The position numbers and the translations under genes were made by a program. Source: Flavobacterium aquatile LMG 4008 = ATCC 11947 (GTDB lineage Bacteria > Bacteroidota > Bacteroidia > Flavobacteriales > Flavobacteriaceae). Taken from it: 64,000 bases of DNA. Positions 8,602 through 17,345 of this stretch are shown piece after piece. The notes beneath the pieces were generated by a model. It did no database searches, was not told the origin of the DNA, and was given only the letters and a program-made list of their open reading frames with translations. Within the stretch, counting starts at the first letter, position 1. Each line of letters starts with the position of its first letter. Location: the NCBI RefSeq assembly GCF_000757385.1, contig NZ_JRHH01000006.1, positions 215,758 to 279,757 of the forward strand, in the 5' to 3' direction.

Positions 8602-11600
8602 TTAAGATTTTAAAAAGGTTTTTTGTTTGTAGAACGACAGTATTGCTAACACAAATAATATAGCAAGTGAATAATATATGTAAATTGGTGTTATTACCTT
8701 GTCTCCTTTCGCATAAGAATGTAATCCCGACAAGTAGAAGTTAACCCCAAAATATGTCATTAGTATAGAATAATAAGACAAAACGCTAAACAAGGCGAGG
8801 ATCCATTTCCCTCTTAAAATAGGTACTAGTCGCATATGTAGAACAAAAGCATATATCATTATACTAATCAATGCCCAAGTTTCTTTAGGATCCCATGCCC
8901 AATATCTTCCCCAACTCTCGTTCGCCCACTGTCCACCTAAAAAATTACCTATAGTTAACATAATAAGTCCCACAGTCAATGACATTTCAGTAATCAGTAG
9001 AACTTTTGTTATCGCATCACTTAATAGTTTTTTATTAGATTCATTTAAAAAACACATCATAATCATTGAGACTAATCCAAGTATCATTGCCAATGTAAAA
9101 GGTCCGTAGCTTGCAACAATAATAGCAACATGTATCATTAACCAGTAAGAATTTAAAACTGGTTGTAAATTGGCAATTGATGGGTCTAACCAATTCCAAT
9201 GAGCTACCATGAGTATCATTGAGGCAACAAAAGCTGTTGACGCGACCGTTAAACTTGATTTCCTACCTAGTATTAATCCGAATAACATTGTTGCCCAACT
9301 AATGTAAATGATTGTTTCATAAGCATCACTCCAAGGTGCATGTCCTGAAATATACCATCTGCAGATAAGCCCTAAACTCTGTAAGGTAAAAAGAGCGAGA
9401 ACTAGATAATGCATAATCCTCAAGCAAGTTCTGAAGAACTTTCTAGGTTTGAAAATATTCAGTAATGATAAAACAAGCATTAAAACTCCGGCATACATAT
9501 ACCATTTAAAAAGTTCTTTGAATACATCATATTTGTTATAAAGTAGTTCGGCACTTATTTTATCTTTTGAGGGTCTTACTTTACTTCCAAATTTTATTTG
9601 ATATCTTTCAATACTCAACAAGAGAGAATCAGATTTAGAATAATTATCTTTATCGAACGAGGTAACTAAAGAAGTAAAATAAAGAGGCAAAATATTTTTT
9701 ACATAAAGTAAATCCTTGCCTTCAACTCCTGAATGTTCTGTCTCTGAAGCAGAAATCCATTTGTTATTTAAATCATTAGGAATTGGAAAAATTTTAAGTA
9801 CACGACCAGTAATGATATTATAGAATATATTCACACGTTTATCAGTTTCTATAAAATCTTTTTCATACTGGTTAGGTAGCAAAGAACGATAGGAATCTTT
9901 CGCTTGATTTGCAAGTTTATACTTTCCATCTCTATCAAAAAAATCCGCTAACGCTGCATACTTTTCATCAGCTTTTAGCCCAATTAGTTTTCTTAAACTA
10001 TCATTATCTTTCTTTAAATATATCAAAGGAACATTATACCACACTTTAGGACGTTGCATAATTGAGATAAGAACCTGGTCAGAGTTTAAACCGTTGTAGT
10101 AGTCATTCTTACTTATTTTCCTTAGCAATTCTGACGAATAGGTATTTAAAGGTTTCATCCTTCCTACTTCATCCTGTACAACCAATTTACTAAATAGCTT
10201 CGCATGCTTAACAGGAACAGCATAAAAATCTATTATAGAATCTAACCGGAATTTAATAACAGACTTTTCAGAATGATTCATTTCCTGACCAAAAGAACTT
10301 AGACTGAACAGAGAGAAGAATAGCAGTATAGAGACAAAACCTTTTTTTGAGTAGTTCTTTAATTTTTTCTGTACGATTCCGAATCTTGATTTTTTATCGA
10401 ACAATAATAAAATTAGACTAAGATATAACAATGCATAACCCAAATATGTAACATTCGTACCAAGATTGTCATGGTTTACCGCTAATATAGTTCCCTTCTC
10501 ATCAGGGTGATAAGAAGCCTGAAAAAAGCGATATCCATCATAATCTAAGACATGGTTCATATAAATTCTTTCTTTCGTTTCCTTATTCTCATCCAAAACA
10601 GAAACTCTACTTTCAAATGAAGAATAACTATTTAATGTACCCGGATATTTTTCCGCAATAAAATCATCAAGCCTAATTTTAAAAGGAAGCTTATATTCCT
10701 TACTACCATAAGATAGTTTCAACCTCAAATCATCAATCAAGACAATTTCTGGCACTCCTTTCTTCTTTTCTTTTCCAAACAGGACTAAATCTTTACTTAT
10801 ATTTCCAACTTTAATTTTTAATTCTAGGGCATCATTTTCACCTTTATTATCATATTTAAAATCTGAATTAACATCTAAAACTCCATTTTTGGGAAAAAAG
10901 GGAACAACAAATTGTATATTATTAAAATTATAAAGACTCTTTACATGCAACAACGATTTATCATTAGCTATGACATTACCTGAATTTCCAGAGGACATCT
11001 CCAAAAAACTTCCGTTAATTGGAACTTTAATAAAAAGCCGCCCATCAATTTCGCTTGTAAAATTAATTGCGTTAATCATAGGTCTATTATAGGTAAAAGT
11101 TACATTCGGGGTTTTTAAGATTTCCCCATCCTTAATAAAATGATCAACCCTAACATTTTCGTTCACAGTTACAATTTTCAGATACCTATTCCCGTTTTTA
11201 TCCTGCTTAAAAACTTGTTTTGCATTCATGATAAAACGGCTATAGATAATATCAACTGGCTTGTTTTGATGATTGGCATGAATGGCAAAATCGTTATTGC
11301 AATCTGTTTTTTGAGACAATAATAGAGCCCGGCTTATTACCGTTCTTTTTTGTGAGCCTTTAGTTTCAATTTCGGCTGTTAAATAAGCTTTATCAGAAAG
11401 AATCTCTTGTTTACTTTCACCTTCTTTTAATGAAACTATTCCTTCGTAGCCAAAATACCTCGTAATAAAAGCACCAGTTATAATAAAAATAAAGGCAAAG
11501 TGGAGTCCTAAAATCACTAATTTGTCTTTCCTGAATAACTTATACTTACCAATATTACATACGAAGTTGATTGTAAACAACAGTAGAATTAATTCGAACC

Positions 11601-11748
11601 ACCATGAATTATAAATAATAATTCTTGCAGTATTCGTATTATAACTATTCTCAATAAAAGTCCCTGCCGCCATAGAGCCAGCAAAAATCACGAACAATAG
11701 AGCCATTAAATAATTTGAAGAAAATACCGAAACTAGTTTTCTAATCAT
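8602..11748 (-). CDS. ccsBA: cytochrome c biogenesis protein, ResB-ResC (CcsB-CcsA) fusion
   Basis: The protein has 1048 residues and matches the fused system II cytochrome c synthase of Bacteroidota. The N-terminal third has three membrane helices (about 10-32, 45-62, 78-98) and a long periplasmic ResB-like domain. A further helix near 455-475 is followed by a second periplasmic domain, then a multi-helix CcsA part from about 740. The haem-handling tryptophan-rich WWD motif is visible near residues 941-958 (WGRYWAWDPKETW). It attaches haem to CxxCH proteins in the periplasm. A cytochrome with two CxxCH motifs is encoded directly upstream. Confidence 0.88.
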   Translation of the reverse strand: MIRKLVSVFSSNYLMALLFVIFAGSMAAGTFIENSYNTNTARIIIYNSWWFELILLLFTINFVCNIGKYKLFRKDKLVILGLHFAFIFIITGAFITRYFGYEGIVSLKEGESKQEILSDKAYLTAEIETKGSQKRTVISRALLLSQKTDCNNDFAIHANHQNKPVDIIYSRFIMNAKQVFKQDKNGNRYLKIVTVNENVRVDHFIKDGEILKTPNVTFTYNRPMINAINFTSEIDGRLFIKVPINGSFLEMSSGNSGNVIANDKSLLHVKSLYNFNNIQFVVPFFPKNGVLDVNSDFKYDNKGENDALELKIKVGNISKDLVLFGKEKKKGVPEIVLIDDLRLKLSYGSKEYKLPFKIRLDDFIAEKYPGTLNSYSSFESRVSVLDENKETKERIYMNHVLDYDGYRFFQASYHPDEKGTILAVNHDNLGTNVTYLGYALLYLSLILLLFDKKSRFGIVQKKLKNYSKKGFVSILLFFSLFSLSSFGQEMNHSEKSVIKFRLDSIIDFYAVPVKHAKLFSKLVVQDEVGRMKPLNTYSSELLRKISKNDYYNGLNSDQVLISIMQRPKVWYNVPLIYLKKDNDSLRKLIGLKADEKYAALADFFDRDGKYKLANQAKDSYRSLLPNQYEKDFIETDKRVNIFYNIITGRVLKIFPIPNDLNNKWISASETEHSGVEGKDLLYVKNILPLYFTSLVTSFDKDNYSKSDSLLLSIERYQIKFGSKVRPSKDKISAELLYNKYDVFKELFKWYMYAGVLMLVLSLLNIFKPRKFFRTCLRIMHYLVLALFTLQSLGLICRWYISGHAPWSDAYETIIYISWATMLFGLILGRKSSLTVASTAFVASMILMVAHWNWLDPSIANLQPVLNSYWLMIHVAIIVASYGPFTLAMILGLVSMIMMCFLNESNKKLLSDAITKVLLITEMSLTVGLIMLTIGNFLGGQWANESWGRYWAWDPKETWALISIMIYAFVLHMRLVPILRGKWILALFSVLSYYSILMTYFGVNFYLSGLHSYAKGDKVITPIYIYYSLAILFVLAILSFYKQKTFLKS

Positions 11749-11810
11749 TAGATTGATTTTAAAATAAAAATGTTACCGACAATAGTCAGCAATATGTTAA
11801 AAGAAGAATT

Positions 11811-11856
11811 TTTAAAAAATCCCGTGACTAAACACAAGTCATGTTAATCACGGGAT
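11811..11856 (-). terminator. terminator after the di-haem cytochrome gene
   Basis: ATCCCGTGA at 11819-11827 pairs with TCACGGGAT at 11848-11856, followed on the minus strand by a T-run. It lies between the cytochrome gene and ccsBA and should reduce read-through into ccsBA. Confidence 0.75.
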
Positions 11857-11880
11857 CAAACCAAAAACAGGAATTAAATA

Positions 11881-13191
11881 TTATATAGATTTTAAATATT
11901 CTATAAGATCATTTTTTTGTTGAGAATTTAACTGAAGATTAAAGTGATTATCATAATGATTAACAACATCTCCCAAAGTGGTAAATCTTCCGTCATGATA
12001 ATAGCCTCCGGTACTTCTCGCAAACAATCCTCTCAAAGGTGTGGTTCTGTACATTCCAGTAGGTGACCTACTAGCTTCAAAATTATCAATTCCCAACTCA
12101 GATGCAGAATGCAGATTAAATCCTGCGTCAGTAAAAATTGGTGATATGTGGCATGTTGCGCATTGACCAACACCTTGAAATACTATCTTACCTGCCGCAG
12201 CTGCCGCAGCATCATAACTTCCTGACGGTGGTACGGGAGCGAGTAATGAAAGCTGATATGCCTGCAAACCAGGTAATTTAGGGGTAATTAAATCAGGAGA
12301 ATTCGTAACATTCCCAAAATTATTTTCACTTGCTATGGGAAACTGAACTGCATTATTCAATCGAGAATCAGAGAAGTTTCCTTTCCCATGCATTTCAAGA
12401 TTAGCAACAAACGCATTCCAATAAGTCATATCTCCCCATCCTGTATAAGTCGCTAAATTAACCCCTTGCATTCCATAGGCAGCAGGTATTAGATTAGCGG
12501 CAATCGTCCCATCTGGTTTCAATGCCTTACCATCCATAAATAGACCAGCATTAAATTTACCTGGACCCCATCCTTGCAATACTGTCATGACCGTTGGTTC
12601 ATCTACATGGAGTAAATTAGCCAAAAAAGCTGCATTATCAGTAAGTGATACTATCACTCCTACATTAAGATCTCTATTCGGCCAGCCATCCAATCTTTTT
12701 CCAATTCCCGCAGCAAATGAGTTATCAACTGTAGAATGACAAAGTGCACAAGTTATGCCTACAGAAGTCATATTTCCACTAGTATCGAAATTACCTTTTA
12801 ATCCTACCACAGCATTTAACTTTAAAAGAGTAAGTGTAGTAGCCGGACTATTTAAATCAACCTGACCAGCTTGAATTGCCTGAGCAACATCAGCAGGTAG
12901 AGCCTCTGAATCAACCTTTAACCCAACAGACAATGCTGTCGCGGGACTAACACCTGAACCATATCCGCCATTTGACGAGCCTTTAATAGCTTTGTCTAAA
13001 TGTAAAATTCCACTCCAAAAATCTTCATCTCCAAAAGTATCATGTCTAAAAGTTTCTTTTCCTTCTGTTACCAGTGCCGGATCTAAAATTTCTGTAATTG
13101 TTTCGGTTCTTATTTCTGTTTCTGTACAACTAGTACTAAAAATACCGACCAGTACCAATGACAACAGACTATAGATTTTATTTATTTTCAT
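11881..13191 (-). CDS. di-haem cytochrome c peroxidase/MauG-like lipoprotein
   Basis: The protein has 436 residues with a lipoprotein signal (Cys22 in GIFSTSC). There are two haem c sites, C148-x-x-C151-H152 and C344-x-x-C347-H348. The C-terminus (TPLRGLF, YYHDGRF, VVNHYD) is typical of the MauG/cytochrome c peroxidase superfamily. Canonical enzymes reduce peroxide or carry out long-range oxidation, taking electrons from small cytochromes or cupredoxins; a cupredoxin is encoded 22 nt upstream. Ala-rich and Gly-rich insertions near 325-335 are unusual. The lipid anchor probably holds it in the periplasm. The actual substrate is unknown. Confidence 0.8.
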   Translation of the reverse strand: MKINKIYSLLSLVLVGIFSTSCTETEIRTETITEILDPALVTEGKETFRHDTFGDEDFWSGILHLDKAIKGSSNGGYGSGVSPATALSVGLKVDSEALPADVAQAIQAGQVDLNSPATTLTLLKLNAVVGLKGNFDTSGNMTSVGITCALCHSTVDNSFAAGIGKRLDGWPNRDLNVGVIVSLTDNAAFLANLLHVDEPTVMTVLQGWGPGKFNAGLFMDGKALKPDGTIAANLIPAAYGMQGVNLATYTGWGDMTYWNAFVANLEMHGKGNFSDSRLNNAVQFPIASENNFGNVTNSPDLITPKLPGLQAYQLSLLAPVPPSGSYDAAAAAAGKIVFQGVGQCATCHISPIFTDAGFNLHSASELGIDNFEASRSPTGMYRTTPLRGLFARSTGGYYHDGRFTTLGDVVNHYDNHFNLQLNSQQKNDLIEYLKSI

Positions 13192-13213
13192 TTTTTTAAA
13201 TTTTATAGATTAT

Positions 13214-13558
13214 TTATTTAACAGTAATCTTACCTTTCATTGTTTTATGAAGATTACAGAAATAATTCTCATTCTTGGTAACAATCTTACTCCAGCTTTG
13301 ATTTTGATTTATCGGCTTAGATGACCAAGTTTTCTTAATTTCATCTGTAATATCATGTGGATAAAAATCTTTGTTAATCCAAACTATTTTAGATCCTTTT
13401 TCAACAACTAAATCCGCAGGTATAAATTTCATTTTTGAAATTTCTATCGTGTAAACTTTAGGAGCCTTTGTCTTCTTTTGACCGCTAACTTGCGGCGCAA
13501 AAATCAGCAAGGCAACTAACAGTATAAAGCTTTTATAATAACCTCTCTTTAGTCTCAT
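13214..13558 (-). CDS. secreted cupredoxin (plastocyanin/amicyanin-like)
   Basis: This 114-residue protein has a signal peptide of about 26 residues (cleavage after VSG/Q) and a single cupredoxin domain. Type 1 copper ligands are visible: His68 in YPHDI and Cys101, His104, Met107 in FCNLHKTM. It probably shuttles electrons to the neighbouring di-haem peroxidase-like protein in the periplasm. Its ATG overlaps the stop of the upstream DUF4142 gene by one base, implying translational coupling. Confidence 0.8.
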   Translation of the reverse strand: MRLKRGYYKSFILLVALLIFAPQVSGQKKTKAPKVYTIEISKMKFIPADLVVEKGSKIVWINKDFYPHDITDEIKKTWSSKPINQNQSWSKIVTKNENYFCNLHKTMKGKITVK

Positions 13559-14097
13559 TATTTTGAAAATTTATGTTGAACCATTTCAGCATGTGACAAG
13601 TGAGTTTCTAGTGCAGGTAAAACCGCCTCTAATAGTGACTTTAACTCAGTGTTCTTAGCTTGTGGAATCAAAAGGTCTCTTACAGCAGCAATAACGGCTT
13701 TATGGTAAGCAACCTCATTATCAATGTATGCCTTGTTAAAATCTTTTCCTTTTTTTGCTCTCAGTTCTTTCTTTGTGTTTTCAGAAGCACTTAATAAAGA
13801 TTGACTAACTGCATTATCTTTTGGTGTTACGCCTAATTTTTTAACAAGTGCAACAGCTTGCCCAATAACGGCTTTGTGGTCAGTCATCATCAAGGTTGCA
13901 AATTCTTTAATTTCCTTGTCCTTGCTTTTTTCAATAGCTATTTCAGCATAGCTTATGTCTATTTGATTAGCAACCACAGCAACTGATGCTATTTCAGGGT
14001 CTGATAATTGGGGTTGTTTTTGCCCAAACGAGAACGACGACACTAGCAGAACCACTAGCACACTTACAGTTTTTTTCATTGAAATAATTTTTTTCAT
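13558..14097 (-). CDS. DUF4142 (ferritin-like four-helix) secreted protein
   Basis: The protein has 179 residues with a signal peptide ending near FSFGQ. The mature part is almost all helical with spaced His/Glu residues (FATLMMTDHKAV, AYHKAV, LETHLSHAEMVQ), the pattern of the DUF4142 family of ferritin-like bundles. The family has no established enzyme activity. The second methionine (seven codons in) is an equally good start. It heads a unit with the cupredoxin and has its own ECF-type promoter 29 nt upstream. Confidence 0.75.
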   Translation of the reverse strand: MKKIISMKKTVSVLVVLLVSSFSFGQKQPQLSDPEIASVAVVANQIDISYAEIAIEKSKDKEIKEFATLMMTDHKAVIGQAVALVKKLGVTPKDNAVSQSLLSASENTKKELRAKKGKDFNKAYIDNEVAYHKAVIAAVRDLLIPQAKNTELKSLLEAVLPALETHLSHAEMVQHKFSK

Positions 14098-14125
14098 TGT
14101 TTTGATAATTTAAAGTTTATATCGT

Positions 14126-14154
14126 TTGGATGAAAATTCTAGAGTACGGTTACA
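14126..14154 (-). promoter_or_regulatory. ECF sigma-type promoter for DUF4142-cupredoxin-cytochrome unit
   Basis: On the minus strand TGTAACC (14154-14148), a 16-bp spacer and ATCCAA (14131-14126) differ by one base from the ATCTAA consensus of the four other sites. The -10 box ends 28 nt before the ATG. Confidence 0.55.
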
Positions 14155-14182
14155 AAATTTTCCATTTATTTTCGTTAACTCA

Positions 14183-14848
14183 TTAATATGCTACTTGAAT
14201 TTTGTCTCCATCAACTCCCAGACTAAGTAAATGTTCTTTGATATTATCATTAAAACTTTCTGGTCCGCAGACATAGTAGAATAAATTTGTATCAGTTACC
14301 CAAGATTTCAAGAATTCTTTATCAATTCTACCTGATTCACAAGAATCTGAAACTTCTCTGCTCAAAACATTTATACAATTCACTCCTAGCAGTTCATTCA
14401 GTTCATCTCGCAATATGATATCTTCTTCTTTCTTATTTGCATACATCAAAACATTGTCTCCCAATCTATTTGTTTTTGATAGATTCCTTATCATAGGTAA
14501 AAAAGGAGTAATTCCTGAGCCTGCAGCAATAAATACACCGTCTCCTTTATATTCATATGAATCCCAAGCTTCAGAAATTATTATTTTTGCATCGAGATTC
14601 AACTCTGACATCCAAAACGTTAATCGGTTTCTTTGTCGATATACTTTCACTATTATTTCTAGAAAGTCATCTTCATTAGTACTAGTTAACGTAAATGGCG
14701 CAAAGTGTTTAAACGATTCTAGGGAATCAATTGACAGTTCAATCGCCTGACCAATAGTGTATTTAAATAATTTTGGTTTTTCTAACAATAACCTTAGCAC
14801 GTCGTGAGTTATCCATTCTTTATGGATGATTTTTGTGTCGTAATACAT
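14183..14848 (-). CDS. ferredoxin/flavodoxin reductase-like FAD/NAD(P) oxidoreductase
   Basis: The protein has 221 residues with an N-terminal FAD-binding barrel (APFTLTS near residues 55-61), a nucleotide loop AAGSGITPFLP and a closing CGPESF motif, the standard layout of the ferredoxin-NADP reductase superfamily. There is no haem or Fe-S domain, so it needs a separate acceptor. It is divergent from the ECF sigma gene and shares the double promoter between them. A cofactor-less paralogue lies at 5488-6153. Its role is probably to feed electrons from NAD(P)H into this redox block; the partner is unknown. Confidence 0.8.
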   Translation of the reverse strand: MYYDTKIIHKEWITHDVLRLLLEKPKLFKYTIGQAIELSIDSLESFKHFAPFTLTSTNEDDFLEIIVKVYRQRNRLTFWMSELNLDAKIIISEAWDSYEYKGDGVFIAAGSGITPFLPMIRNLSKTNRLGDNVLMYANKKEEDIILRDELNELLGVNCINVLSREVSDSCESGRIDKEFLKSWVTDTNLFYYVCGPESFNDNIKEHLLSLGVDGDKIQVAY

Positions 14849-14994
14849 CTTTTCTTTGTTTTTTAATTAAACGATTAAATTGTAAATTTGATGGGGTGAT
14901 TTTTTTTGAATACACCATCAAACGATGCAAATAGGAAATAACACATGTAAAAGAGTGGTACACTATTTATCTTCTGCCTCAGGCAAACTACCGT

Positions 14995-15024
14995 TTAGAT
15001 GCAACAAATGATTTAATGGTTACA
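14995..15024 (-). promoter_or_regulatory. ECF promoter, minus-strand half of a divergent pair
   Basis: TGTAACC on the minus strand (15024-15018), a 17-bp spacer and ATCTAA (15000-14995). The -35 box forms a palindrome with the plus-strand box (GGTTACA, TTT, TGTAACC at 15018-15034). The leader to the oxidoreductase start is about 145 nt and contains a hairpin-forming repeat at about 14888-14922. Confidence 0.65.
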
Positions 15025-15027
15025 TTT

Positions 15028-15057
15028 TGTAACCTAAAGTATGGGTCATGCATCTAA
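15028..15057 (+). promoter_or_regulatory. ECF promoter, autoregulatory, for the sigma factor gene
   Basis: TGTAACC at 15028-15034, a 17-bp spacer and ATCTAA at 15052-15057. Because the -10 box lies downstream of the ATG at 15041, translation must begin at a later ATG, most likely 15077. Confidence 0.65.
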
Positions 15058-15076
15058 CTTTAAAATAAAAATATCG

Positions 15077-15742
15077 ATGGAAACAAAAATGGAAAAAGAG
15101 CCGCTACCAGTATTGACTGACGAAGTTATAATTGAGCGGATTTTAAAAGGTGAGACTGAATTATTTGAAATTTTGCTTAGAAGATATAATCAGATACTCT
15201 ATAGAACCGTGAGAAGTTACCTGAACGATGGAAGTGAAATTGAAGATGTCATGCAGGATACATACATCAACGCATTTCAAAAGCTATATCAGTTCAGTAA
15301 TAAATCATTATTTTCAACTTGGCTGATTCGAATTGGAATTAATGAAGCACTGCAGAAAAACAGAAAACTCAGTAAAGCGAGGTTGCAAACTACATCTTTA
15401 GAAGAAAAAACATATCAATTACCAGACAATACTACTATGAGTCAGGAAAATAAAATTGCACAAACAGAGAAAGCAGGCTTTATAGAAAAAGCATTTGAAA
15501 AACTCCCAGAAAAATATCGAATTGCTTTTATGCTTAATGAAGTTGAAGGGATGAGTGTTTCCGAAATTTCAAAATGTCTTGAAATAAGTCAAAGTAATGT
15601 CAAAGTAAGACTTCATCGTGGAAGAATTATGATGAAAGAGTCACTACTTAGCATGGTTACTAAGTCAGAACTATTCGAATTTGGCAATTCCAGGTGCGAT
15701 AGAATTGTTGAATATATCATGAAAACTATCAATAAACTATAA
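15077..15742 (+). CDS. ECF-family RNA polymerase sigma factor
   Basis: I take the ATG at 15077 (221 residues) because the probable promoter overlaps the upstream ATG at 15041. Region 2 is clear (RRYNQILYRTVRSYL, IEDVMQDTYINAFQ, FSTWLIRIGINEAL) and region 4 has the sigma-4 HTH (LPEKYRIAFMLNEVEGMSVSEISKCLEISQSNVKVRLHRGR, shown here only as landmarks between about residues 150 and 190). No anti-sigma gene is adjacent. Five promoters with shared boxes within about 11 kb, including two flanking this gene, are its likely targets, which makes it autoregulated. Confidence 0.88.
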   Translation: METKMEKEPLPVLTDEVIIERILKGETELFEILLRRYNQILYRTVRSYLNDGSEIEDVMQDTYINAFQKLYQFSNKSLFSTWLIRIGINEALQKNRKLSKARLQTTSLEEKTYQLPDNTTMSQENKIAQTEKAGFIEKAFEKLPEKYRIAFMLNEVEGMSVSEISKCLEISQSNVKVRLHRGRIMMKESLLSMVTKSELFEFGNSRCDRIVEYIMKTINKL

Positions 15743-15758
15743 ATCTAATATAAATAAA

Positions 15759-16703
15759 ATGAAAGTTGTAATTTTTGACGATTATCAAGAAGCTGTAAAA
15801 GATTTAACATGTTTCATCCTTCTGGAAGTACATGAAGTAACTGTAACTATGAAATGCACGATAATTAGTATCATCATTCGAAAAGCTTGGTTCTCATTCG
15901 TGAAAGAACAAGAATAGATGAAGATTTTTTATCGAAGTTGCCGAGCCTTAAACTAATCAGTCAAACTGGAAAATAGCAAGCCATATTGTTTTAGAAACCT
16001 GCAGCAAATATAAAGTATTGGTAGTAGAAGGCATAGGCTCACTGGTTGCTCCTTCGGAACTAACATGGGGTTTGATTTTAAATGCGCAAAGAAAAATTCC
16101 ACAAGCTATTGCTTACATGAGAAATGGTCTATGGCAAACCAACATTGGTAAAACATTAAAAGGTCAAACTATTGGAATATGGGGTTATTGAAAAATTAGG
16201 AAAGAAAATAGCAAATTATGCTAAGGCTTTTGATATGACAGTTTAGTATGGGGAAATGAGAAATCCTTTGCCATTGCGAAAGATGATAGCTGCTTAGTTG
16301 CCGAAAATAAAGAAACTTTTTTTAGAACTTCCGACATAATAACATTGCATCTACGATTAGTGACCGAAACTCAAGGAATAGTTAAACAAGCAGATTTACA
16401 ACAAATGAAAAATGAAGCAATATTTGTTAATACCAGTAGAGCAGAATTGGAAGAAAGAGAGGGGCTCGTGAATGCTTTGTTATCAGGTCGATAGGGTTAT
16501 GCAATTCTTGATGTGTATGAAGAAGAGCCTGTATATAATAAAGAATATCCATTCCTAAATATGCCAAATGTAATTTGCACACCGCACACGGGATATGTAA
16601 AAAAAATGGATATGAACTCTATTTTTCAAAAGCATTTAAGAACATAAATAACTTTGCTAAAGGTAATCCTGAGAATATTATCAATTTACACATCTTGATG
16701 TAG
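15759..16703 (+). pseudogene. decayed D-2-hydroxyacid (phosphoglycerate-type) dehydrogenase
   Basis: Translation in changing frames follows the family: an MKVVIFDDYQEAVKDL start, LILNAQRKIPQAI, GLWQTNIGKTLKGQTIGIWGY (NAD-binding region), [40 protein letters not shown], and a C-terminal [14 protein letters not shown]. Several stops and frameshifts interrupt it, for example after VKEQE, after IWGY and after LLSGR. Such enzymes oxidise 2-hydroxyacids with NAD. The gene is non-functional as read here. Confidence 0.8.
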
Positions 16704-16770
16704 TCTTTGTCCTAATTGTGTGCATCTTTCAAATAAGTGAAATGCTTTTTTTTGTAACTTTTTGACATTT

Positions 16771-16800
16771 TGTAACCTTTGGGTTAGTTGTTTCATCTAA
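16771..16800 (+). promoter_or_regulatory. ECF promoter for the DoxX gene
   Basis: TGTAACC at 16771-16777, a 17-bp spacer and ATCTAA at 16795-16800, 28 nt before the DoxX ATG. Identical boxes to those of the sigma gene itself. Confidence 0.7.
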
Positions 16801-16828
16801 TGTCTATAACAAATAAAAAACATTAGAA

Positions 16829-17215
16829 ATGGAAACAAAAAATGCACAATCAATCAGACAAACTTCAGATCTCCTTCGCTATACATATGGTATAGTACCT
16901 ATCGTGGCTGGACTTGATAAATTTTTTAATTTTCTCACTCACTGGGAAAATTATATTCCATCAAGTTTATCAGAATTGTTGTCTATGTCTCCACATGCGC
17001 TCATGATAATAGTTGGGATTATAGAAATTGTTGCTGGTCTGATAGTTTTGGTAAGACCAATTATTGGTGGTTATATAGTGTCAGCTTGGCTTGTACTTAT
17101 TGGAATATTATTGCTAATCGGCGGTACATTCTTAGACATAGCAGTACGTGATTTTGTGATGGCAATTGGTGCATTTTCACTAACAAGATTAGCAAAATTT
17201 ACACATAAATATTAG
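16829..17215 (+). CDS. DoxX-like small membrane protein
   Basis: The protein has 128 residues and about four membrane helices (28-48, 58-78, 85-104 and 108-122) with the charged, aromatic loop after helix one seen in DoxX/DoxD-like proteins (GLDKFFNFLTHWENY). DoxX-like proteins sit in the inner membrane and are linked to quinone or thiol redox processes in some bacteria. The gene has a clear ECF-type promoter, so it belongs to the same regulon as the oxidoreductase and the cupredoxin. Confidence 0.75.
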   Translation: METKNAQSIRQTSDLLRYTYGIVPIVAGLDKFFNFLTHWENYIPSSLSELLSMSPHALMIIVGIIEIVAGLIVLVRPIIGGYIVSAWLVLIGILLLIGGTFLDIAVRDFVMAIGAFSLTRLAKFTHKY

Positions 17216-17345
17216 TGTTGAAAATAGGAGCTTATGGGTGGGGTTGGTTAGGGCTTCATTTGTAGGCTCGTACTTCTTTAATGTCCGACGAACATGATTT
17301 GATTTCAAATCAAAAAAAACAATAAAAAACTTAAATAAAAATCAA

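Noticed and set aside
11735..11790. A further ECF-like box pair (GGTAACA, ATCTAA) before ccsBA on the minus strand
   Set aside because: The -35 match is only 5 of 7 and the would-be -10 box overlaps the ATG, so it could not give a normal transcript.
15041..15076. Upstream ATG for the sigma factor
   Set aside because: The -10 box of the autoregulatory promoter lies downstream of it, so the transcript would not contain it.
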